Below, piece after piece: positions 26,601-36,899 of a DNA stretch of 64,000 nt; position 1 is the first letter of the stretch; the number at the start of each line of letters is the position of its first letter. The stretch comes from Grimontia indica. GTDB taxonomy: Bacteria > Pseudomonadota > Gammaproteobacteria > Enterobacterales > Vibrionaceae. Position numbers and translations under genes: made by a program. A model generated the notes under the pieces. It ran no database searches, had not been told where the DNA came from, and saw nothing but the letters and a program-made list of their open reading frames with translations. Where the stretch lies: contig NZ_ANFM02000042.1 of the NCBI RefSeq assembly GCF_000333895.2, positions 1-64,000 on the forward strand, written 5' to 3'.

Positions 26601-28283
26601 CTAAGTCAGAATAACGAGAAGGGTGCCTGCAAACGTCAGTAAAACGTTGGCGATGGCGTAGGTACCTGCATAGCCGAGAGCAGGAATGGTGCTTCGCGCA
26701 TGTTGGTTAATCATGTCCATGGCTGGTGCACAGGTACGCGCACCAATGATCGCGCCAAATAGCAGCGCACGGTTCATGTTGAGAATGTATGCACCGACCA
26801 GATACGCCAGTATTACCGGCACCACGCTCACAGCCAGTGCACCAAACATGATGGTGAAACCCATTTGCTGCAGGTATTCAATCAAGTTGCCACCTGCGCT
26901 CAAACCCACGCCGACCATAAAGGTCATCAGGCCCAGCTCTTTCAGCATGTTGATGGCACCTTGCGGCACGTAACCGAAAGTTGGGTGGTTAGCACGCAGG
27001 AAGCCCAGCAAAATACCGGCAATCAGCAGACCCGACGCATTACCTAAGCCCAGGGTCATCTGGCCGAAGGTCATGGTGATCAAACCAAAAATCAGGCCGA
27101 AGATGAAGAAAGAACAGAACGCCAACATGTCTGAAACCTGACTGTGAATCGAAATAAAGCCGATTCGTTCAGCAAGTCCCATAACGCGGCGCTTCTCACC
27201 ACTGACCTGCAGTACATCCCCTTTAGACAGCAAGATGTTGTGGTCCATTGGCATTTCGATTTGCGCACGGACAACGCGGTTTAAGAAACAGCCATACTCA
27301 GACAAATTCAAATCTGATAGGCGCTTTCCAATGATGGCGTCGTTCTTAACCACGATTTCTTCTTCAACCACACGAAGGTCCAGCAGGTCACGGTCGAATA
27401 CCTCTTTCCCGTTTCGAAAAGAAGGGTCGAGTCGGGCGTGGCTATCCGGGTAACCTACCAGTGCGATTTCATCACCTTCCTGCAAAATGGCGTCACCATC
27501 GGGGTTGGCGAGAATACCGTTACGGCGGATACGTTCTATATAGCAACCGGTTTGACGGTAAATACCCAGCTCACGAAGGTTACGGCCATCGACCCAGTTG
27601 ATCAGCTCAGGTCCGACGCGATACGCTCGGATTATCGGCAGGTAAACTTTGCGCTGTGAAGAGTTACCCAGCCCGCGTTCCATCGCAATCTTTTGCGCAG
27701 AATGCTCAAGATTCTCCTTTTGCAGCTTCGGCATAAAGTTCGCCAACACAATAAGGCTGATAAGACCGACAAGGTATGCCAGTGCATAACCGACGCTCAG
27801 GTTATCAATCATGCCTGCCAGTTGGTCTGGGGTAAAAGAGCCCCCCAAGCCTGCGTTTAAAGCATCTTTCGCACCTACCAATACCGGTGTTGCTGTCATC
27901 GCTCCCGCCATCATGCCGGTTGCAATACTGCCGTCTACGCCAAACTGGTACTTCATCAACAGAGTGATACCCACGGAGGTACTCAGCACTGTAAATGCAA
28001 GGACGAGATAAGATTTACCGTCGCGGAAGAAGATGCCAAAAAAGTTTGGGCCAGCTTCAATGCCTACACAGAAAATGAACAGCATAAAGCCGATGTTCAG
28101 TGCTTCTGGGCTGAACGAAAAGCCTGCATGCCCGAAAGATAAGGCGGTCACCAGCACACCAATAGAGTTACCAAACTGGAAGCTGCCGATTCTGATTTTG
28201 CCGATGGTGAGGCCAATGGCCAAAACAACGAAAAGGAGGAGGATGTCGTTATTAACAAGCAGGTTGTAGACGTCTATGTTCAC
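26601..28283 (-). CDS. ybjL: YbjL-like AspT/TrkA-C transporter
   Basis: The 560-residue protein has two membrane halves (about five segments each) separated by two RCK/TrkA-C domains (residues about 205-375, with [18 protein letters not shown]). This is the layout of the aspartate:alanine exchanger family. Length and the [17 protein letters not shown] and [18 protein letters not shown] repeats match YbjL of enterobacteria. The substrate is unestablished for YbjL; AspT exchanges aspartate and alanine. The gene is monocistronic. Confidence 0.9.
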   Translation of the reverse strand: MNIDVYNLLVNNDILLLFVVLAIGLTIGKIRIGSFQFGNSIGVLVTALSFGHAGFSFSPEALNIGFMLFIFCVGIEAGPNFFGIFFRDGKSYLVLAFTVLSTSVGITLLMKYQFGVDGSIATGMMAGAMTATPVLVGAKDALNAGLGGSFTPDQLAGMIDNLSVGYALAYLVGLISLIVLANFMPKLQKENLEHSAQKIAMERGLGNSSQRKVYLPIIRAYRVGPELINWVDGRNLRELGIYRQTGCYIERIRRNGILANPDGDAILQEGDEIALVGYPDSHARLDPSFRNGKEVFDRDLLDLRVVEEEIVVKNDAIIGKRLSDLNLSEYGCFLNRVVRAQIEMPMDHNILLSKGDVLQVSGEKRRVMGLAERIGFISIHSQVSDMLAFCSFFIFGLIFGLITMTFGQMTLGLGNASGLLIAGILLGFLRANHPTFGYVPQGAINMLKELGLMTFMVGVGLSAGGNLIEYLQQMGFTIMFGALAVSVVPVILAYLVGAYILNMNRALLFGAIIGARTCAPAMDMINQHARSTIPALGYAGTYAIANVLLTFAGTLLVILT

Positions 28284-28393
28284 TGAACAGTAATCCGCGC
28301 ACGGGTCAAGGGAAATTCTGGGGCGCCATTATACTCATTTGCAATGAAATGTAATGGAAACTCGCATGAAAAATAGTATTAAATTTTGCTGAC

Positions 28394-28409
28394 TTTCCTA
28401 ATGGAAAGT
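28394..28409. promoter_or_regulatory. Short palindrome before ybjL
   Basis: ctttcctaatggaaag is a 6-base inverted repeat with a 4-base spacer, about 110 bases upstream of the ybjL start and in the same intergenic region as the grxA terminator. It could be an operator; no binding protein is implied by the sequence. Confidence 0.25.
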
Positions 28410-28452
28410 ATGAAAGCCTGCATTGGTGCCAACTTTCTGTTTTTGAACAATA

Positions 28453-28480
28453 AAAAAGCCGGCTTGCTTGCCGGCTTTTT
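28453..28480 (-). terminator. Terminator after grxA
   Basis: An 11-base stem (aaaaagccggc / gccggcttttt), 20 bases past the grxA stop. T runs occur on both strands. Confidence 0.9.
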
Positions 28481-28499
28481 CAGAGAAATCTAAGAGAAA

Positions 28500-28763
28500 T
28501 TACTGGTACAGACCCAGATTTTCTTTTGCGTAAGCTTCGAAGTCTGTGAAACCACCTACGTGCTCTTGGTCAACGAAGATTTGTGGCACAGTTTCAACTG
28601 GCTTACCTACGGTTTTTTCAAGGTCAGCTTTGCTGATGCCTTCCGCGTGGATGTCTACATAACGGTAGTTGAAATCGTCACGCTCTTCTTTCAGTTTGTC
28701 AGCAAGATCCTTTGCACGAACACAGAATGGGCAACCTGGGCGACCAAAAATAACCACGAACAT
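28500..28763 (-). CDS. grxA: Glutaredoxin 1
   Basis: The 87-residue glutaredoxin has the redox motif CPFC (GRPGCPFCVRAKDLA), the cis-proline motif ETVPQIFVD and the glutathione-site GGFTDF. It matches E. coli GrxA (85 residues) in length and sequence. It reduces disulphides using glutathione, for example in ribonucleotide reductase. The ATG at 28763 is chosen because aagga is then 8 bases upstream. The ATG two codons earlier touches that site. Confidence 0.95.
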   Translation of the reverse strand: MFVVIFGRPGCPFCVRAKDLADKLKEERDDFNYRYVDIHAEGISKADLEKTVGKPVETVPQIFVDQEHVGGFTDFEAYAKENLGLYQ

Positions 28764-29106
28764 ATTCATTTCCTTTCTTATTCAAATTGATTGGATGGTG
28801 CCATATAGGGAAGGTGCCCGTGGCTTTATCATCCGATTGGCAATAACTATGCCTCAAGCACTTGGCAGATAAAAGAAGGTTTTGTCTCTTAATTCAATCG
28901 AAATTATCTATCAATCGGAAAATGAACAGAGCGCGCATTTTTGAAAGGGTGTGATGGGGGCTGCACATGTTTAAAACGAAGCGGTTTTAACCTCAGAGTC
29001 TCTGCTTTGTATCAATTTTATATTCACTTAAGTGCGTAAATTGAGTGTTGAATTTTTTCGGTTTGAGGATCTGCTTTTCGTTTCTGACCAGATCCAGGGA
29101 GGTGCC
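28764..29106. other. Intergenic region with a small hairpin
   Basis: The 343 bases between grxA (minus) and the dehydrogenase gene (plus) contain a 7-base hairpin (ttaaaac / gttttaa, 28971-28990) about 115 bases before the plus-strand start. No ORF is supported. Confidence 0.4.
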
Positions 29107-30288
29107 ATGTTTCAGTTTATGACCGCTACGCGGATTATTTTTGGTGAAGGCGCGCTCAACAATTCCTTCTCTATCTTCAATAACTACGGATACAGCGCGC
29201 TTATTGTGACAGGGCGTGATGACCAACGTGCCGATCCATTACTCGCTTATCTTTCCCAGCAAAATATTCGTTATCAACGGCTCGCTGTGCACGACGAACC
29301 CCTCATTGCCATGGTGGAAGAAATGGCCGCTGCTGGGCGTTTGTTCAAACCTGATATGGTGATAGCGATAGGCGGTGGCAGCGTCATGGATGTGGGCAAG
29401 GCGTTGTCAGCACTCATTCCCAACCAAGGTAGTGTCTACGACTACGTGGAAGTCGTTGGGCGTGCATTGCCACTCACTGCCAAGCCACTGCCTTGTATTG
29501 CAATACCAACCACAGCCGGGACGGGTTCGGAAGTGACCCGCAATGCAGTGATGATTTCTGCCCAAGAGAACGTCAAAGCAGCAATTCGAAGTCCCGATCT
29601 GATTCCTGATGTCGCGATCATCGACCCGACGTTAACCTACGGCACAGAAAAATCGCTTTCGGCAAGATGCGGTATGGATGCATTCACTCATCTAATGGAA
29701 GCCTATGTCTGCGGTGAGCCGAACCCGTTGACCGATATGATATGCGAGGAAGGTTTACGCCGTCTGGCCCCGGCGATTATTCATGCCTGCGAAGATGACG
29801 ACCCGAAAGCCCGCGCGGATATGGCATTTGCTTCCATGCTAGGTGGTATGGCGCAGTCAAACGCCAAATTAGGCGCAGCGCATGGTTTGGCTGCTGCACT
29901 GGGTGCGGTGTTGGATGCCCCACATGGAGCAATCACGGCACAACTTGCCCCTTATGTCATGGCAGAGAATATTCTTGCAGCACGTGAAGCAGGGCGTATC
30001 AGCCTGCTAAACCGCTACCGCCAGTTGGCTTGTATTCTGACTGGGCGAATGAATGCTGAGCCAAGTGATGGCATCGTGTGGGTACAGCGGATCCTGCGAA
30101 GGTTAGATCTTGAAACGCTTCCCCAGCTTGGTCTTTGCGACACCATGTTTGAAGAGGTAGCAGTATCAGCTCTGCGCTCAAGTTCGATTAAAGGTAACCC
30201 GTTGCCGCTAAGTGAAAGCCGCCTCATTCATATTCTTCAACAAGTCTGCCAATCTGCGAATCTCGAGGAGAGCTCAGATCCGGCCTAA
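29107..30288 (+). CDS. Iron-containing alcohol dehydrogenase
   Basis: The 393-residue group III alcohol dehydrogenase has an NAD(P) binding segment (GGGSVMDVGKALSAL), the family stretch PTTAGTGSEVTRNAV, and metal ligands in DAFTHLMEAY, AAHGLAAALG and DAPHGAITAQL. These proteins interconvert alcohols and aldehydes in the cytoplasm with an Fe2+ site. The substrate is unknown. gggaggtgcc directly upstream decides the ATG at 29107, rather than an in-frame codon at 29032. Confidence 0.9.
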   Translation: MFQFMTATRIIFGEGALNNSFSIFNNYGYSALIVTGRDDQRADPLLAYLSQQNIRYQRLAVHDEPLIAMVEEMAAAGRLFKPDMVIAIGGGSVMDVGKALSALIPNQGSVYDYVEVVGRALPLTAKPLPCIAIPTTAGTGSEVTRNAVMISAQENVKAAIRSPDLIPDVAIIDPTLTYGTEKSLSARCGMDAFTHLMEAYVCGEPNPLTDMICEEGLRRLAPAIIHACEDDDPKARADMAFASMLGGMAQSNAKLGAAHGLAAALGAVLDAPHGAITAQLAPYVMAENILAAREAGRISLLNRYRQLACILTGRMNAEPSDGIVWVQRILRRLDLETLPQLGLCDTMFEEVAVSALRSSSIKGNPLPLSESRLIHILQQVCQSANLEESSDPA

Positions 30289-30400
30289 CCTAAAAAGCAA
30301 AAGACATAACGCAGTGGACACTTTAGGGCGTCCGCTTTGCAATTGGTTCTTGGCAGTTTGATAATGGTGTTATTCAGGAAGGCACAAACAGGAAGCAGCA

Positions 30401-31123
30401 ATGACGCCGGCTATTGAAACCATTCTCTCTCACCGCTCGATAAGAAAATTTACCGACCAAGCAATCACGGATGAGCAACGCATTGCCATCATTGATAGTG
30501 CACGTGCTGCATCAACTTCCAGCTTTATTCAATGCACCAGCATTATTAGAGTCATCGACAAAGAGAAAAGGCAACTTCTGGCTGAATACGCTGGCAATCA
30601 GGCTTATGTTGCAGATGCTGCAGAGTTCTTCGTTTTCTGTGCTGACTTCAACCGACATTTACAAATCAAGCCGGATGCGCAAGTAGGCTTTGCCGAACAA
30701 ACCTTGATTGGTGCGGTAGACGGCGCGTTGATGGCACAAAATGCATTGATAGCGGCTGAATCTTTGGGCTTGGGTGGCGTGTATATCGGTGGGCTTAGAA
30801 ACAACCCTGATAAAGTGGCCAACCTTCTGAAACTGCCAGAGCAGGTGATTCCATTGTTTGGGCTTTGTCTTGGCTATCCTGCGCAAGATCCTGAAGTGAA
30901 ACCTCGCTTGCCATCAGAGTTGGTCGTTCACACCGATGAGTATTCAGAGATGAATAAGACAATTTTGGAATCTTATGACGCCGAGGTGCGGGAGTATTAC
31001 CGAACCCGCACTGGCGGCAACAAAGAGATGAGCTGGAGTGAGCAAATTTCCGGGACTCTCAGCAAAGAAGCGCGTCCGTTTATGAAAGCCTTTCTCGAAA
31101 GCAAAGGGTTCAGCACCAAGTAG
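30401..31123 (+). CDS. nfsA: Oxygen-insensitive NADPH nitroreductase
   Basis: The 240-residue FMN enzyme begins PAIETILSHRSIRKF and has DGALMAQNALIAAESLGLGGVYIGGLRNN, GLCLGYP and the C-terminal SWSEQISGTLSKEARP of the NfsA/FRP group. It reduces nitro compounds, quinones and chromate with NADPH in the cytoplasm. In enterobacteria nfsA belongs to the SoxRS regulon; no such site was identified here. Confidence 0.93.
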   Translation: MTPAIETILSHRSIRKFTDQAITDEQRIAIIDSARAASTSSFIQCTSIIRVIDKEKRQLLAEYAGNQAYVADAAEFFVFCADFNRHLQIKPDAQVGFAEQTLIGAVDGALMAQNALIAAESLGLGGVYIGGLRNNPDKVANLLKLPEQVIPLFGLCLGYPAQDPEVKPRLPSELVVHTDEYSEMNKTILESYDAEVREYYRTRTGGNKEMSWSEQISGTLSKEARPFMKAFLESKGFSTK

Positions 31124-31542
31124 TATTTTCTAAGAAGATGTCAGTGACCTTAATTTGGTCATCAAGGCATCAGAATATCGAAGTTTCATTGTATACATGT
31201 CTATCGCTCCGAGCCTTGATTGCAAAGGGACTCGGGGTGAGTACCTTTCTATTTTTCCACACGTTTTGTTACAACCGTTGAGTAATAATTCACCGCAGAA
31301 AAAACTTTTTTCGCGATAAACAAAAGTAGATGGTGATCACGCTCTCATTCCCTGATAGACTCCGCGCGCTTCTGTCATTCTCATCAAATTTGAAGAATGC
31401 CAAAAATAATTTATATCTTCGCAGTTTTGACTATTAATTCATCAATTTAGTGAATGAGTTACGCGGGGATGTTGGGTTGGGTGGCGCAGTAGGGGGCTTA
31501 TGCCGGCGACACCTTTTATTAGTGAATTTATTGAGTCGTAAC
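31124..31542. other. Long intergenic region before the OFA transporter
   Basis: The 419 bases hold no supported gene. A possible hairpin near 31210-31240 (ccgagccttt region against gggactcgg) may end the nfsA transcript. A run before the transporter has a GC-rich patch at 31460-31510. A weak ribosome site (ttgagtcg) precedes the ATG at 31543. Confidence 0.4.
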
Positions 31543-32766
31543 ATGAACAAACTGAACAAAGCTACGGGCGTACTAGCAGCCGGTTTCTTTATCAATATGT
31601 GTATCGGCATCCTGTACGCGTGGTCTGTATTCAAGCAGTCACTGGTAGAGCAGGGTTGGTCGAACGCAGATGCATCTATGCCTTACACCGTTGCAACCAT
31701 CTGTTTTGCACTTTCTCTGCTGGTGGCGGGTAACCTGCAAGACCGTATGGGTCCTCGTAAAGTTCTGATCCTGGGTACTATCATGGTTGGCATTGGCATG
31801 ATCGTATCTAGCTTTGCTTCATCTCCTATGACTCTACTGCTGAGCTTCGGTGTGATCACCGGTTGTGGCATCGGCTTCGGCTACGCGTGTCTGTCTCCAG
31901 CGGCAATGAAGTGGTTCCACCCATCTAAGAAGGGCATGGTTAACGGTCTGATCGCAGCAGGCTTCGGTCTGGCAGCGGTATACCTGGCGCCACTGACTTC
32001 TATGCTGATTGAAGGTTACGGCGTTCAGCAAAGCTTCATGATCTTGGGTGTAGGTATTCTGGCTATCGCTGTTCCACTGGCGTGCACCATCAACAACCCA
32101 CCTGCGGACTACACACCAGAAGCACCTGCTGGCTACGTAGCTAAAGCAGGCGCTGGCGACAACAACATGGGTTGGCGCGAAATGGTTAAGACTCCACAGT
32201 TCTACTCACTGTGGCTGATGTATGCTCTTGCATCTTCTGCGGGTCTGATGGTGATCGGTAACATCACTTCTATCGCGATTAACCAGTCTGATCTGACTCA
32301 AGTTGCGTTCCTGGTTGTTGTTCTGTCTATCTTCAACTCAGGCGGCCGTGTTGCAGCAGGTATCCTATCTGACAAGATTGGTGGTCTGAAAACTCTGATG
32401 TTGGCGTTCATCATGCAAGGCATCAACATGATGATGTTCGCTACCTACAACACTGAGTTCACTCTGATGGTAGGTGCGGCTGTTGCAGGCGTAGGTTACG
32501 GCACACTGCTGGCAGTATTCCCATCTATCACTGCTGACTACTATGGCCTGAAAAACTACGGCGGTAACTACGGCGTGCTTTACACCGCATGGGGTGTGAG
32601 TGGTTTCATTGGCCCTGTTGTTGCTGCAACCGCAGTAGACATGACCGGCAATTACGTGATGGCATACACCATCTGTGCAGCAATGCTGGCTGTAGCAGTT
32701 GTTCTATCTTTCATTACTAAACCAGTGAAAGCAGAAGCAGCAAACGCGCAGAAAGTTGCAGCGTAA
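31543..32766 (+). CDS. OFA-family MFS transporter
   Basis: The 407-residue, 12-segment transporter begins LAAGFFINMCIGILYAWSVF, the typical first segment of the oxalate/formate antiporter (OxlT/YhjX) family. The TM2-3 loop is GNLQDRMGPRKV and the TM8-9 loop GILSDKIGGLKTL. Family members move oxalate, formate, lactate or pyruvate. Codon use is strongly biased to a few codons (ctg, gca, ggt, tct), more than in neighbours, which suggests high expression. An in-frame extension to 31450 is rejected because TM1 would be preceded by an unlikely arginine-rich leader. Confidence 0.85.
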   Translation: MNKLNKATGVLAAGFFINMCIGILYAWSVFKQSLVEQGWSNADASMPYTVATICFALSLLVAGNLQDRMGPRKVLILGTIMVGIGMIVSSFASSPMTLLLSFGVITGCGIGFGYACLSPAAMKWFHPSKKGMVNGLIAAGFGLAAVYLAPLTSMLIEGYGVQQSFMILGVGILAIAVPLACTINNPPADYTPEAPAGYVAKAGAGDNNMGWREMVKTPQFYSLWLMYALASSAGLMVIGNITSIAINQSDLTQVAFLVVVLSIFNSGGRVAAGILSDKIGGLKTLMLAFIMQGINMMMFATYNTEFTLMVGAAVAGVGYGTLLAVFPSITADYYGLKNYGGNYGVLYTAWGVSGFIGPVVAATAVDMTGNYVMAYTICAAMLAVAVVLSFITKPVKAEAANAQKVAA

Positions 32767-33164
32767 TCGCTAGCTACCAACTATTTGGAAGCCCGCTTTA
32801 TGCGGGCTTTTTTGTATCCTGACCTTCCAGAACTCATCATTTTTATCCCTCTTTATCGCATCAGTAATGCCCCCCAATTGAGATGCAAATCCGAGGTCTG
32901 ACCTTAGACCAGAGCTGATAATGTGTTCCACGGGTGAGACTTTATGAGACATTCTAAAGTCGCAACTTTCTTAAGGTAATTGAACGCTGTTCTAAATCAG
33001 TGCCAATAAGTGATTGATAATAAAACGCCGTTCAATAACAGTGATGAATAACTGGTCAGATTTGTTGGTTTATTCAGGCATTTTTGAATAGAAAACACTG
33101 TTTGATTGTTCAGTTTGCATTGGCTAGGTTGTGTTCACCACTCGAATACCAGGAGGGTATTAAC
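32767..33164. other. Intergenic region before the sigma factor gene
   Basis: Apart from the terminator at its start, the 398 bases contain no supported gene. The last 200 bases are AT-rich and should hold the sigma-factor promoter. Confidence 0.4.
32789..32813 (+). terminator. Terminator after the OFA transporter
   Basis: Stem aagcccgc / gcgggctt with a 5-base loop and a T run. Confidence 0.85.
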
Positions 33165-33749
33165 ATGCATTCAGTGGATTCAACCTGTATTAAAAACAGT
33201 GAGCGTGAACAGATAGCTAAGATTCAGGCGGGGCACCCGTTAGCCCGCAACTACTTCGACCAACTGGTCGCGAGCTACCTTTCACCATTACATCGTCGAT
33301 GCATGGCATGGTTAGGTTGTCCTTATGACGCGGATGACGTGTTGCAAGAAACCTTGGTGCGGAGTTTCCGCTACATCCACGCCTATCGCGGCGAAGCTGC
33401 ATTCAGAAGCTGGTTATATGCAATTGCAGACAATCAGTGCAGAAGCTATTTGAAGAAGCGTGCGACACACTCGCAACGTTTCGTTTCAGACGAGTTGCAA
33501 GAGGAAGTTGGCGTTGAAGAGAAGTGTCCTGTGACCTCAGAACAGGGTATTTCAAATTCAGTGCAATCATTGGCTAAAACCGCACAGGAAATCCTTGTGC
33601 TGCGTTTTGAACATGACCTCTCGCTCGAAGAAATCAGTAACGTCCTCGGCCTTGGCCTGAGTGCGACGAAAATGCGTCTTTACCGCGCCATTGATGCGGC
33701 AGAGAAGCATGTACTGAAGAACGAGGAGGGCCTGCTTGCAACGGCTTGA
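33165..33749 (+). CDS. ECF-type RNA polymerase sigma factor
   Basis: The 194-residue sigma-70 family protein has region 2 (YDADDVLQETLVRSFRYIHAYRGEAAFRSWLYAIADNQ, near residues 55-92) and region 4 (LRFEHDLSLEEISNVLGLGLSATKMRLYRA, near residues 148-177). It lacks regions 1 and 3. aggaggg 9 bases before the ATG at 33165 decides the start. No anti-sigma factor gene follows: the next gene is convergent sdaA. Its control is therefore not evident. Confidence 0.88.
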   Translation: MHSVDSTCIKNSEREQIAKIQAGHPLARNYFDQLVASYLSPLHRRCMAWLGCPYDADDVLQETLVRSFRYIHAYRGEAAFRSWLYAIADNQCRSYLKKRATHSQRFVSDELQEEVGVEEKCPVTSEQGISNSVQSLAKTAQEILVLRFEHDLSLEEISNVLGLGLSATKMRLYRAIDAAEKHVLKNEEGLLATA

Positions 33750-33776
33750 AATTCGAATAGCAAATCGTGAATAAAG

Positions 33777-33807
33777 AAAACCGCCAACTTGGGCGGTTTT
33801 CTTTTTT
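33777..33807 (+). terminator. Terminator after the sigma factor gene
   Basis: A 9-base stem (aaaaccgcc / ggcggtttt) followed by ctttttt, between two convergent genes. Confidence 0.85.
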
Positions 33808-33846
33808 GTACCTTAAGGTCAAATGACCCCAGTCACCAGAACGGGA

Positions 33847-35208
33847 TTAGCAAATCACTTTGATTGCCAGACCACCCTGAGAGGTTTCGCGGTACTTCGC
33901 GTTCATGTCTTTACCGGTTTCCAGCATGGTTTCGATAACCTTGTCCAGAGACACGCGTGGCTCAGAAGAGCGGCGCAGCGCCATACGGGTAGAGTTGATC
34001 GCTTTCATGGCAGCAATACCGTTACGCTCGATACAAGGAACCTGTACTTGACCTGCAACAGGGTCGCACGTCAGACCCAGGTTGTGCTCCATGCCGATTT
34101 CAGCAGCGATACATACCTGCTGTGGGCTACCGCCCATCAGCTCAGCCAGACCTGCTGCCGCCATTGAACAGGCAACACCAACTTCACCCTGACAACCTAC
34201 TTCAGCACCAGAGATAGACGCATTTTGCTTGTACAGGCCACCAATCGCGCCAGATACTGCGAAGTAACGGGTGTATTCACGTGGGCTCACGGTTTGGATG
34301 AACTTGTCATAGTACGCCAGAACCGCTGGGATGATGCCACACGCGCCATTAGTTGGTGCGGTTACAACACGGCCGCCAGCTGCGTTTTCTTCATTAACTG
34401 CAAACGCGAACATGTTTACCCAGTCAACCACTGCCATTGGGTCGTTTGAGAACTTCTCAGTAGACAGAAGCTGTTGGCGGAGCGCTGCCGCACGGCGTGG
34501 AACACGCAGTGGACCAGGCAATACGCCTTCGTTGTTCATGCCGCGATCCAAACACTCACGCATGGTGCGCCATACGTTACCGAAGTAGGTTTCGATTTCA
34601 TCTTCAGTGTGCATTGCACGCATGTTTGCCATCACAACTGCACTGATTGACAGGCCAGTCTCTTTACAATGGTTCAGCAGTTCTTCCGCGCTGTTGAATT
34701 CATAAGGAACAGCGACTTTATTTTCGTCTTCTTTGCCGAAGTTCTCTTCATCAACAATAAAACCACCGCCGATAGAGTAGTAAGTCTTGGCGTAGGCTTT
34801 CTCTTCACCAGACCATGCAGTGATGGTCATGCCATTTTCGTGCAGAGGCAGGTTAGTGGTGTGGAAGTTCATGCCGCCTTCACGTGGGAAGTCGACAGTG
34901 TGAAGTTGGATACCTACTGGCAGACGTTCGGTTTCTTCAACACGCGCGATGAAGCCAGGAATGCTGTCGATATCAACGTTCTCTGGAGAGTTGCCCGCCA
35001 GACCCATGATAATAGCCACATCAGTGTGGTGACCTTTACCGGTCAGGGACAGAGAGCCATAGACATCCACAGTGATCTTGGTGATGTCCTGCAGTTTCTC
35101 CATGCGGGTCAGATCGTCGATGAATGATTTACCGGCTTTCATAGGGCCAACAGTGTGCGAGCTGGAAGGACCTACGCCGATTTTGTAGATATCAAAAACG
35201 CTGATCAT
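33847..35208 (-). CDS. sdaA: L-serine ammonia-lyase (L-serine dehydratase)
   Basis: The 453-residue [4Fe-4S] enzyme converts L-serine to pyruvate and ammonia. The N-terminal beta domain starts [23 protein letters not shown]. Cluster cysteines are visible in [18 protein letters not shown] and [10 protein letters not shown], and [13 protein letters not shown] is conserved. Length and sequence match SdaA/SdaB of enterobacteria. It lies downstream of the serine transporter gene on the same strand, with a strong hairpin in the 224-base gap. sdaA may be expressed from read-through and its own promoter. Confidence 0.95.
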   Translation of the reverse strand: MISVFDIYKIGVGPSSSHTVGPMKAGKSFIDDLTRMEKLQDITKITVDVYGSLSLTGKGHHTDVAIIMGLAGNSPENVDIDSIPGFIARVEETERLPVGIQLHTVDFPREGGMNFHTTNLPLHENGMTITAWSGEEKAYAKTYYSIGGGFIVDEENFGKEDENKVAVPYEFNSAEELLNHCKETGLSISAVVMANMRAMHTEDEIETYFGNVWRTMRECLDRGMNNEGVLPGPLRVPRRAAALRQQLLSTEKFSNDPMAVVDWVNMFAFAVNEENAAGGRVVTAPTNGACGIIPAVLAYYDKFIQTVSPREYTRYFAVSGAIGGLYKQNASISGAEVGCQGEVGVACSMAAAGLAELMGGSPQQVCIAAEIGMEHNLGLTCDPVAGQVQVPCIERNGIAAMKAINSTRMALRRSSEPRVSLDKVIETMLETGKDMNAKYRETSQGGLAIKVIC

Positions 35209-35372
35209 GTGTCATACCTCAGTCAATGCCCGTGGTTTACGTGGACGGGCATTTGGATTAATTCGTTTATATCCATCCGTGGAGGTGACATTTTGCTGAG
35301 CCGATATACCCTAGGTTTTGCTGACCTTAAATGTTAGGTATTTACCTTTCCGTGGCTCAGTGAAAAAAGCAA

Positions 35373-35407
35373 AAAAGAGCAAGGAATTTAAGCATCCTTG
35401 CTCTTTT
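35373..35407. terminator. Terminator between sdaC and sdaA
   Basis: A perfect 13-base stem (aaaagagcaagga / tccttgctctttt) with a 9-base loop. It lies 25 bases past the sdaC stop and about 165 bases before the sdaA start. It should reduce sdaA expression from the sdaC promoter. Confidence 0.85.
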
Positions 35408-35432
35408 GGGGCTGTGCATTCTACACGATTTA

Positions 35433-36698
35433 TTAGGCGATGAAACCGTACATAATCGCTGAAATCGCTACCATACCCATGAAAGTGACGAAGATGTTGC
35501 TCGCCTTACCGCCGTACTTCTGCATAGACGGTACTTTCTTGATAGCGTACATCGGCATGATGAACAGAATGGTCGCGATGATAGGGCCACCCAGTGATTC
35601 AATCATACCCAGAATGCTTGGGTTGATGGTTGCAACAATCCAGCTGGTGATGATAACGAATGCCACGGTGAACATATCGATTTTCTTCATGTTCACTTGC
35701 TTACCGCGAGAGCGCAGTTGCTTGATGATGATACCGTTCAGACCTTCACGTGCACCCATGTAGTGACCGAAGAAAGAAGACACGATAGCAACGAAGGCAA
35801 CAACTGGACCCAGGTAAGAGATGAATGGGCTTTCGTGTTTGTTCGCCAGGTAAGACAGAACCGCCAGGTTTTGTGCTTTCGCTTCCGCCAGATCAGCAGG
35901 TGTCAGGCTCAGAACACAAGAGAACACGAACAGCATGACGAAACCAAGCAGCATGCCCGAGGTGCGGAACAGGATTTGGTTTGATTTACGCTCAGCGTTG
36001 TCGCCGTAGTCGCGAGTTTGTGCCATAGAGAACGCAGAGATCGCAGGGCTGTGGTTGAATGCGAAAACCAGAACTGGGATAGAGATCCACAGGGTTGTCA
36101 TGAAATCACCCGCTGTAGGAATTTGCTGCAGTGCAGACATGTTCCAATCAGGGATCAGGTAGATAGACATGAACAGCAGGATGGCAACCAGAGGGTAAAC
36201 CAGGAACTGAGTCACTTTCAGCATCAGTTTCTCACCCGCCAGCATCACTGACATCATACCCATGATAAGGATGATAGACAGAACAGCGCGTGGCAGAGAT
36301 TCCATGCCAAGCTGGTTAACCATGAAAGAGTCAACAGTGTTGGTGATACCAACGCCGTAAATCAGAACGATCGGGTAAATCGCGAAAAAGTAAAGCAGAG
36401 TGATGAGTTTACCCGCAGTCGCGCCGAAGTGCTCTTCAACCACTTCAGTGATGTCGCTGCCTGGCTTCTTAGAAGACAGAACGAAACGTGCAAGGCCACG
36501 GTGAGCCAGATAAGTCATAGGACCAACCAAGATTGCCAGGGCAACCAGAGGCCAGAAACCGTTCAGACCAGCGTTAATAGGAAGGAACAGAATACCTGCA
36601 CCTACCGCTGTACCAAACAGAGATAGCATCCAGGTGGTGTCTTGAGCAGACCACTTCATTTTGTCTGCGCTCGAAGTCGTGCTTGACTGAGTTTGCAT
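35433..36698 (-). CDS. sdaC: Serine transporter
   Basis: The 421-residue protein with 11 membrane segments belongs to the HAAAP amino acid permease family. It opens [29 protein letters not shown] and contains [22 protein letters not shown], as in SdaC. It imports serine with protons. Together with SdaA it makes a serine uptake and catabolism unit. A CRP-like site lies 74-89 bases upstream of the start. Confidence 0.93.
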   Translation of the reverse strand: MQTQSSTTSSADKMKWSAQDTTWMLSLFGTAVGAGILFLPINAGLNGFWPLVALAILVGPMTYLAHRGLARFVLSSKKPGSDITEVVEEHFGATAGKLITLLYFFAIYPIVLIYGVGITNTVDSFMVNQLGMESLPRAVLSIILIMGMMSVMLAGEKLMLKVTQFLVYPLVAILLFMSIYLIPDWNMSALQQIPTAGDFMTTLWISIPVLVFAFNHSPAISAFSMAQTRDYGDNAERKSNQILFRTSGMLLGFVMLFVFSCVLSLTPADLAEAKAQNLAVLSYLANKHESPFISYLGPVVAFVAIVSSFFGHYMGAREGLNGIIIKQLRSRGKQVNMKKIDMFTVAFVIITSWIVATINPSILGMIESLGGPIIATILFIMPMYAIKKVPSMQKYGGKASNIFVTFMGMVAISAIMYGFIA

Positions 36699-36771
36699 CG
36701 TTTAATCACCAAAAATAATACGGAACAGATCGGGAACTGATGCGTATTGTTTACATTTTTTCACTGTAAAC

Positions 36772-36787
36772 TGTGATGGAGATCATT
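36772..36787 (-). promoter_or_regulatory. Candidate CRP site before sdaC
   Basis: tgtgatggagatcatt keeps the left CRP half-site TGTGA with the right spacing and a partial right half (TCA). E. coli sdaC is CRP-activated, which makes the position plausible. Confidence 0.4.
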
Positions 36788-36899
36788 TTTGTGGCAACAA
36801 TATTTCGTGCGACGAATTTATTTGATCTCACTACATTCACATTTTTTATGGTTTAAAAACGTTGTTTAAAGACCTTAAAAATAGTTGAGGTATTAAAAA

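Noticed and set aside
35209-35372. Glycine riboswitch or similar element before sdaA
   Set aside because: Looked for conserved riboswitch cores and saw none; only the 13-base terminator hairpin is supported.
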